Source of the DNA: Lepidonotus clava
Taxonomy: Eukaryota; Annelida; Polychaeta; Phyllodocida; Polynoidae
DNA length: 64,000 nucleotides
Direction: 5' to 3'
NCBI GenBank assembly: GCA_936440205.1
Contig: OW387140.1
Coordinates: forward strand, 31,121,659 to 31,185,658
Made by a program: the position numbers and the translations under genes. Below the pieces are notes generated by a model. It worked only from the letters and a program-made list of their open reading frames with translations. It was not told where the DNA came from and ran no database searches. Below are positions 49,201 to 58,200 of this stretch, one piece after another. How positions within the stretch are numbered: the first letter of the stretch is position 1; the number at the start of each line of letters is the position of its first letter.

Positions 49201-52200
49201 TTCCTACTTTTCTTTTTCTAGAAGCAAACAGGAGGAAAAAATCTTTTAAGAATAAGACCTGACATTAAATTTGTATTTGAATAGCTTGAAACTAACACAA
49301 AAATACTTATATAGGTTATATAGGAAAAATCAGTTCTCCTACACAAGTAGGAAAAATATCATTGGCATCTCTGAATCCTGTTTTATAAATCACAGTACAT
49401 CAAATCACAATAAAAGGGTAGGTATCACACCATACATATTGCATGTAGTTTCTCATCTTACATCTTCAGATCAATTGACAATGGGGCTGTATATATGTCA
49501 AATTTAAGAAATGCTCTTTTTAATGTACTGTCGCAGCTCTTAAACATTTACAAAAGAATTGAAATGGCCTTTGTACCTTAAGCCTGTATTCCACGTGCCG
49601 ATTTTGCTGCCGATTTTAACATTCAGCAGAGGGAATAAAGTTAGAATATAAAAATGTTATACATCATTAGAAAGGTCTTACAATTCTCTTTCAAATGATA
49701 TATAGGATGTATGGTTTCATGCCATATTCTCAGAGAAAATTAATCAAATGCAAAATCGGCAGCATCAAAATAATGGTATGTGGCTGTATGTGGAATACGG
49801 CCTTTACATTCAACATGATGACACAGTCTTTCGTAGGGCTTGGTGACATCTATCTGACAGGGGATTTCTAAAGAAAATGACATGGGAAATTGCCTTTTCT
49901 TGCTTTTAAAAAGGTGACATTAACCTTTTTACGTTCAACAGGATGATATTGCTTTTTCTTTAATTAGACATGTGATACTAGGACCCTTCCACAATCAAGA
50001 CTAGGGGTGGATCCAGGTGGGGTGTGATAGGGGGTCCCGACCTCTCTCCCACTCCCCTCCCTGAAGAGCCCCATTATATCCATCATTTGTATTTGAGGGG
50101 TGCATGCTTTATAAAGTTTCTATTCAAAGTTTTGAAAAAGGGAAGTATTCACATTTTCAGGGGAAAGGAGGGGAGGGTGCTGTGAATGTAGATATTTTTG
50201 CATGTATAAACTTTCGCGGATTGGCCTTAAGCGGTAACGTTTTCAAGGTGAGATTATTAGTTAATTATAGCTGTAAAAACAAACTTTAGAACTTACACAT
50301 ATTTCATTGCGTGGTTTGGGTGGTTTGTCAGCTGCAGCTGGCTTCGCTTGGTTCACGAGCACCTCCACCTGGGCCTTTGCCGCAGCCGCTTCAGCCTCCG
50401 CCCTTCGGCACTTCTTCTCCAGCTCCTCCATCCTGGCCAGCAAATGGGCCATGGACGGTTCAGCTGTAGACGTGGAGGGGCCGGACGAGGACGAGTATTC
50501 GGGCATGAACGACCTTTGGGACGTCGTCGACGAGAACGACCCTTGCGATGTCAAGGGCCCGGGCGTGAACGACCTTTGGGACGTCGTCGACGAGAACGAC
50601 CCTTGCGATGTCAAGGGTCCGGGCGTGGACGACGTTCTGGACGTGGAGGTGGGGAACCATGGATGGGTTTGAGACGTGGAGGGCGTCATCCCCCAGGGCG
50701 TGGATCCGGAGGGCGTGGAGGGCGTGGAGGGCGTGGACGACGATGCGGATGCAGTACCGCCTTGGGAACCACCAAGGCTAAGCTCAACGTCGTTGAGGGT
50801 GGATCCCTCGTCCGCGTACAGGGAGTCCTGAAGAGACTGATCCGCAGAGAGATCCTGAAACCCATTCTGAGACCCATACTGACGCGCATCCTCAGACATA
50901 TCCAACATCAGAGTACCTACGCCTGCTGATGAATCATGATCGGTTATTTTCTCGCCACCCGATTTGGGGCTGCTGGTCAAGATCCTGCATGAGCTCGTAG
51001 AACAGAGTCACTATAATCAGTTGACCCGTTCATGGTGGCAGCAAGTTTTCAAGTGATCTATATAGCCATATGCCACGCCGTATTTATACATGCCGGGCAG
51101 GCCCCCCTGTGGATACATGATCTGGTGAAAGCGATCTTTTATCGATGAGGCAAGACTTTGAACATAAGTTACGTGGTAGACGTGACGGGGTGTGGACGGG
51201 GTAAGAGAGACTTTTACCATAAGTTACGTGCTAGCCGTGACGGGGAGTACATGGGGTATCAGCTGATCAGCGACACCCTCACCGCCGCCCCTTGTGAGGC
51301 CTGTTACGTGTCAAGAAGTGTTAAGACTACCCCGCGGGCCGCTGCCGCAGTACTCCTGTGAGGGACCTGACACAGAAGCTAGTTGACATGCGCCGCCTCA
51401 GATGGCCAACAGGTGGACGCGGTCATCATAGACGCGTGTCCCGGTGTCAAACGCGACAGAAGTCATTTCAGATGAACCCCCTGTCGATCGGCTCTCTGAA
51501 GAAAATAGCGGCCTATTAGATGTGCTTCGCACTACCCAGTGTAAAAACTTGTGAAGCCCCCGGCTAGAAGAAGTCGTTTTAGTTGTACCTTACCTAGCGT
51601 TTAAGTTGTCGACCGAGGGTTAACTTTTCGCTAAAGACTAGACGAAGCCCTTACAGTACCTGGGGGGTTGTGATGTCGTGTGGGGTGGGGGGTATAAGTA
51701 TGTGCCTGTACTAGACACTGGTTCAGAACAGCCACTTGATGGCCATGGACATCGAGCGACTGTTAAACGCAAGTCTGCGTCTGCGTCTTGTTCGGGAGGA
51801 AAGGCCAGTGGTGAGACCTAGTCACCTCCAACCCGCGGACCAATCCGACCATTAGTGGCTGCTTCTCTTGTTAGTGATATACCTGGGGTGGAAATTTATC
51901 GGTATCTTCTGGAAATTGGCAGCAGGCTGTCGCTCGTTGGCGCAGGGTCAACGTCGGAGGGCTACAGTGCAGTGCTGTCTGAGAATCTACTGCCGATGGG
52001 AAACGCTCCTATTTCCACTGGCTCCCATTCCCGCCGAAATGGAAGCCGTAGGAAGTGCTGCCTGCCCACGAATGATCATCCAAAGACCGAGCATCCTGTC
52101 CAAGGCCCTGACCGTCGCCTGGTCAGGCCCACTCACGTTCCATCTGAATGGCAGTGACGAACCCTTGACGTTGGAACTCCCGCAAGAAGTCAAGATTCCT

Positions 52201-55200
52201 CGTACGGAGCGCGTGCGCCTGAACAAATTTTTCAGGCACAGACTTTGTAGAGCGAGCGTTTGCCTGATAAACAACAGGAACAACATGGCCCAAGAACTAC
52301 TCCCAGCCAAAAAACTGGGCTGCATGCCTGACGTAGACTCTTGGGTGTGATGAACAGTTATATAAAAGTGTACGATATGTTTGAAGTAGATATGGGAAAA
52401 TTTTAATTGTGAAATGCATATGTTCACGAAGCTTTCGCGTTACATATGTACATTAGTGTATGTTCAGTAAATACACTTATGGGAAAATAGGCAAAACGTT
52501 GACACGTGGACATCCTAAAACCTTTTCCGCATGCATAACAATAAAACATTTTGATATCATGAACGTGTGTAGTCTTATGTGGCTGTGACTAATTATAAAT
52601 GGGAATTCATGAGGGCGACAATGAAATCGGAACTGGTCCTTAACAAATTTTGATAATGGGAAATGAATTGCTGCTGTGTGACGAAATTATGAGGGCGAGT
52701 ATATATTCTAAACAACAAAAATTGAACATGAATGAGAACTGATAACTTTTGAGCTGCAATAAAAGGAAGAGTTAATAGCTAATGTATATATAACCAACTC
52801 AATTTAAAGTCAAGCGTCTGCATGCGCTTTGAATCCTACGTTGTCTGAAATACAGAATTGAGATGAAAACAAAAAGTGCTGGTACCATTATAAAAGTAAG
52901 TCCAATGTTCAACAGGTAAACAGTACCGTGCACACTGGGCGGGAGGAATGGTACGTGGGGAAGATGCAAGTCACCACGAAGTTTCTTGTATTCGACCTCA
53001 TTCAGTCGAATCTCTTTCATGTATGTACGGAGGGAAAGGAAATTGTCTTTTGCTCGCTTAAAAATATCCTCTTGGCGGACTCGCATTTGTGGGCTAAGAG
53101 GTAAAATTGGGAATGGTTTATCGTACGAAAAATCCGGGTTCACAAGTCGGCTAAGTGACAGGTTGAGGTGTTGAAGACTAGCAAGGTTGACGGGGAAAAC
53201 TGTTCTTAAGGGGCCTGCTGTAGAAGGCAAACAGTTAACACTTGAGACTGGAATTTCCCATTCTTTGGCGGACACAGAACAACCACATTCAAAGGCACGA
53301 ACGCACGATTCACATCCAGGATGGGTTGTTGTTCGGTTGGGGCAGCGCACGACGACCTTGTCTATGTGAGAGAACAAATAGGTCCCTGTTGCAATGACTT
53401 GGATGTTCGACCTTCTGAAATTAGACTGAATGAGTATTTTGAAATCACAATAAAGTTTGACAGACTCATGATCACGTAGATAGATAGAAATGAGGCACGA
53501 CGAGGGAGAAAGCCTGCGAATTGGTAGGTCATAATGACAAAACAGAGAATGGCAATTATCCAGATCTGGGTTGGAGGATACCGTGTATTGGGTTGCGGAC
53601 ACCAATAAATAAGCCGGTGTGTTGGAGAGGCGAGTATAATGCCCATGGAAGGCTAGAGGGAAGGTGTTCACTTTTAGAACCGTAAATATTTTGTCTAAGG
53701 AAATAACGGGAATCTTCAAAATAGTTTTCAGAACATTTCGCTGTAAAACCGGGGAGACTAAAACAGTTACACTTCTATACATGTCGCGAGTGTTTGGAAT
53801 ATAAATATTTGAACGATTGGACTTGGAAAGGAAAAGGTACCGAATCTTCCTCATATCAGTCTCCGATATCAAAGAGTTACTCAGCCTGTTCTCCGTTAGG
53901 TCGCGAATAGCCTGTAGCAAGACATCAAGGGAATAGTCCAGTTTAAAATCCAGTAGACGCAATTCTTGCAAATCTTGCATCAACCTGACCATCAATTCCC
54001 GGTTACTAATGTAAGCCTGGAGTCCTCGGGACAAATTGTATATGGAATGAGTGTTCTCTATGATGGCCTGGAGTTGGATTTCCAAAGTGGAGTCAACTAC
54101 CTTTAGGACTGCATTTATTTTGCCATCGAGGAAGCCAATTTCATCGGCATTTACCTGGTCAGCACGAGTCTGTTGCTTCAAGTCATCGAGTGTGGCCGTT
54201 CCAAATAAAGTCTCGGAGAACTTGCCGATTTCTGGAATCAGAGCCCGCTGCTTCCTGGATTTGGCTGATGGAGGTGTTGGCTGGGCCGTCGATTCCAAAA
54301 TTGATTGCACTTCCCGGAGTCCGTTGGTGACCTTCGCTGCTATAGTCTTCCCAATAGATGTTATGTTATTCAACATAAGTTGGATTTTTCGACACTGTTC
54401 CATTGAACCGGCTGCCAGGGTAGCGCCGTGTCTACAATTTAGTGCGGCTGCCTGTTTGGGAGAAGGAGGAAGTGGTAAAATGATATCGACTTCGGTAGTG
54501 AAGTACTCATTACCTATGTGGATGGACGGTTTACTCTCGAATACTACACCATAGTTGGTACGAAAACGGTTTACCGTACTGGTGCATAGGCATGGCTTAG
54601 CTGAGACAGTGCCCAGGATAAAGAGTCCACGAAGGAGGAGTATGGATACTGTTGGAGCCATGTCTGATGCAGGCTAGAGACCGCTCTAGTCTTTTATTAC
54701 TTTTTCCCAGTCACGGGAAGGAGTAGACAGACAGTGGCCACGTGCACCTGGGATCTAAAGGTTTTGACCTCCGTGCAGAAACCTTACGTTAATGCCAAAA
54801 GAAAAGCCGTGCGAAGAGTATAAGCTTAGGCGTATGCTTGCTAGTAAGCTTTCGTTGGTTAGGGTGTCGGCTTGTTCTAATTGAATTGGAAGGCAGACTT
54901 CAAAATGAATTGTTGGCATGGGGTTCCTTAACTTGTGGATGAGAAGTGAGAAAGCCTGTAAATGCCATTACTGCCTGATATTTATAGGTTTTATTTGCAG
55001 GTGGTTTATATGGAGTTCAGGCCGATTTAAGTCTGGACTGGCTGAAATTAGTCTCAAACCTTAAGGTCGGCTTTATATCTAACCAGCTTAGACCCAGTTT
55101 AAGGTGAATTATTTAGGGTAGTTATATAGGCCGGGAGGTACCTTTTATCCATACAGAAAATGTTTAATGAATTTTTAATGAATCTCATCTTTCACGGATG

Positions 55201-58200
55201 ACTTCAAAAGAAGTTAATTTCAAACACTTTTAATACTCCATCTATGGATGGTAAGGGTAAATGGTTTTCCGGGTGGGAGGGGCGATGGATGGTAGGGTGA
55301 AATAGGCCTGTCAAAGATTTAGCTACATGTGCTTTGCAGGCGAACGTAGGTTGGGTATGGAAGTGCCCGACCCAGCAGGTTCCCTGGGGCAACTCTGGCC
55401 CGTGTTAACTCGATAACTAACCCCTGATAATGGCGGGGAGTCCTTCAGATGACACCCAGCATGATACCTGTGTCGCTCTTGAGTGGGTTTGGTGTGAGTT
55501 ATGTGATTACCAAGACTGTGCCCCTGCCCTTGTCAGATGTCAGAGGGGGTTACAGATTAGATGGGGTGCTTCCGGGTACTTATGGGTGTTAATGGATTAA
55601 GGCCGGCCATGATGGACGCTTCCAAACTTTGCCGCCGTTAGGAATGGACCTGATTTATTATGAAATGTTATGCACAAGGGAACAGGGGAGCGAGGGATAG
55701 CTGCAGAATCGCGAAAATGCTTTCTGTCATGTTACTTAAAAAGTACATGGAACTTGTTAACTAATGGTCATATTTAACTGAGACAATTAATTTAAATGAA
55801 GTGTGATGCCCAGTGTCTCCTGTTTATTCAGATGCTAAGATCGGGAAAGAAGGTTATTTAGAATGTTTGCAAGAAGTATATATAATAAATTTATAATATT
55901 CGGAATTTCAGCCGGATCAGTCTCATTACCATTAGGACTATCATGTTTAAAAGTAATAGTTGAGGAGAGGGCGGGTTCGAGCAGGTTTTTTTTTTTTTTT
56001 ATAATTTTCCAATTTTTTTTAGGGTCTTTTTGATTTAACAACTTTTTGATTACAAATGGAGAGTTCTCCTTTAAAAAGCGTAACGTCCCGATCCTGTTTA
56101 AAATAAGTTAACAATCAACCTCCTCTCTTGACATGACGATTAGGGTTCAGAGTAGTCCTATCCTTATGATTAATTTGATAATACAAGTCTGATGGATGAA
56201 CGAAAAACGTAAAGCATGAAGGGGATTCGAACCCGGGGCCAGGAGAGATAGCTGGTAGCCAAAAATCCACCGGGTTCAATAATACGATGACGTCGCAAAC
56301 CAGCGAAAGCCGTCTAGAGGTCCTTCCGGTCGCAGGACCAAAAACGATGACGGGCGATGTAAATTGAAGTTGATAAACTTGCCTTTCCGCCGAAAGAGAC
56401 ACATCAGTGACAATTGAGGGCGATCAAAATTAATAACTTGTGGTATTGCTTGTTTTCCAAATCGGAAAACCCACTGAAACACAAGGACCGAAGCTACAAA
56501 GTGTCTCTTTTTGGTAAACACCTTTCTGGTTGCCCCGATTACACCTACGGTATATATATGTCGCAAACTCTGTAGGTGATTGGGTCTGGTTGTGCAACCA
56601 ACGATGAAATGCAATGAACTGAATGGCACAGATGAGTTCGCCAGACCTGGGTGGTAGGATCTAATCGAACTTGATGCACTCGATTAGCTCCTACCACTCT
56701 AAATTTTCATTTTTTTCGGAAGTTTTATTTGTAATAATGGTGTTAAAATGACCGGATGGCCCACGGGCCGGTCAGGGGGGTTGCAGGGGTGGACCCAGGA
56801 ATTTATAGAGGGGGGGGGGGGGGGCAATGCATTAATCTATGTGGAAGGGGCCCCTTTTTAAACGACGTGATTTAACAGGGGAGGGGGGGCATGGCCCGTC
56901 AGGCTAATATAGCGCATTTATCATTTCTTATGTCGAGAGTTAAATAAGGGTAAAAACTTGAAATCACACAAAATAATAGTTTTATGTGTAGTCAAGGTTA
57001 TTTAATATTATCATTTTCAGTGAAAACCATTTGCGCTTTCATGCCTTTCACCCTGTATTTCCAAGAAGTTTAAGAATCTGGTTTAGGCAGCCTGGTTTAA
57101 CTCCTAAATAATGTGTTTCAAGAAAATCTGTTTTAAAAATGCTATATTTCTACCTGTTTTAGTTAAACTAGTACTGTATCTAAGGGACAGGGGTGGACCC
57201 AGGAATTTGTAGAGGGGGGGGGGGGCCCAAAAACATGAATGTACGGGGGGGTGGGCCCCCCCATCAAACATGATTTAACAGGGGAGGGGGGGGGGGCAAA
57301 GCCCGTCTGCCCCCTCCCCCCCTGGATCTGCCCATGAAGGACCTTAAAACAAAGTTAAGGTGGAGAGTTCTAGTTGAAATGGTAAACAATAAATAGGGCG
57401 AAATACAAATTTAGAATAGGTTTATGAGGCTATAACTTGTGAATTGTATTAGTTAGCGTGTTTTATTCTGTTACTGAGTTCAGTAGCTAGGTTGGGAAAG
57501 GTTAACGTTGGGACCAAATTATTTTTGCCTTATAATGCTTACACGAGTCTCACAAGCGAGTTTAAGAAATCTGGTTTAAAACAGGCTTAAACCATATTTG
57601 CTTTTTGGAAATACGCTCTTAAAACTTTTAGCTACAAGTTTGGTTGAACTAACCCTATTTTTTTTTAGAAATAGGCCTATTGGACATCACTTTCATGGGA
57701 TGGAAAACCATTATTGATATGATATATGTGATAAGATTTCTCAAAAATATTACTTTCATTTCATGATAAGGGTTGTACCCAACATCATGGGAAGACAATT
57801 GTTTCATTATTAATTAATCATAGAGGTTATAAAGTTAAATCACGCTTTATCGCTGTTTTTACGCATTTGATTAATTATTATGAATTATTTTTGATTTTAT
57901 ATAACTTTTGTTTCTATATGTAAGGGCTATTAAAACTAAATGCGCTAATGATATACCAGTGTGAGCGATACAACCCTGTTTTACCCTAGTTGTGTGCACA
58001 CTATAGGCTACTCCTTCTGCGCTTCAGCCTCATCTATTCTTATTAGGTCAGGAAACTGAGTATTATTTTTGTTGAGCTTGGAAACCCATATCAACCTGCG
58101 TTTATAGATTATATGACGCAAATGTGGGAAGGCCAGTGTAGATAAATAATAGTGTAGCCCTGAAGTTGCCCTTTTTAAAGGTAAATTCGTATTTATATGA

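Noticed and set aside
50348-50929. 193-codon plus-strand open frame rich in Arg and Gly
   Set aside because: It is the complement of the GC-rich, repeat-bearing exon of the minus-strand gene, and its composition is explained by that.
56223-56233. tRNA-like B box on the minus strand (GGTTCGAATCC)
   Set aside because: The T-stem pairs poorly beyond three bases and no convincing A box or acceptor stem is nearby, so neither a tRNA nor a SINE can be supported.
56276-56629. 117-codon minus-strand frame
   Set aside because: No signal, domain or family resemblance; its length is within chance for this sequence.
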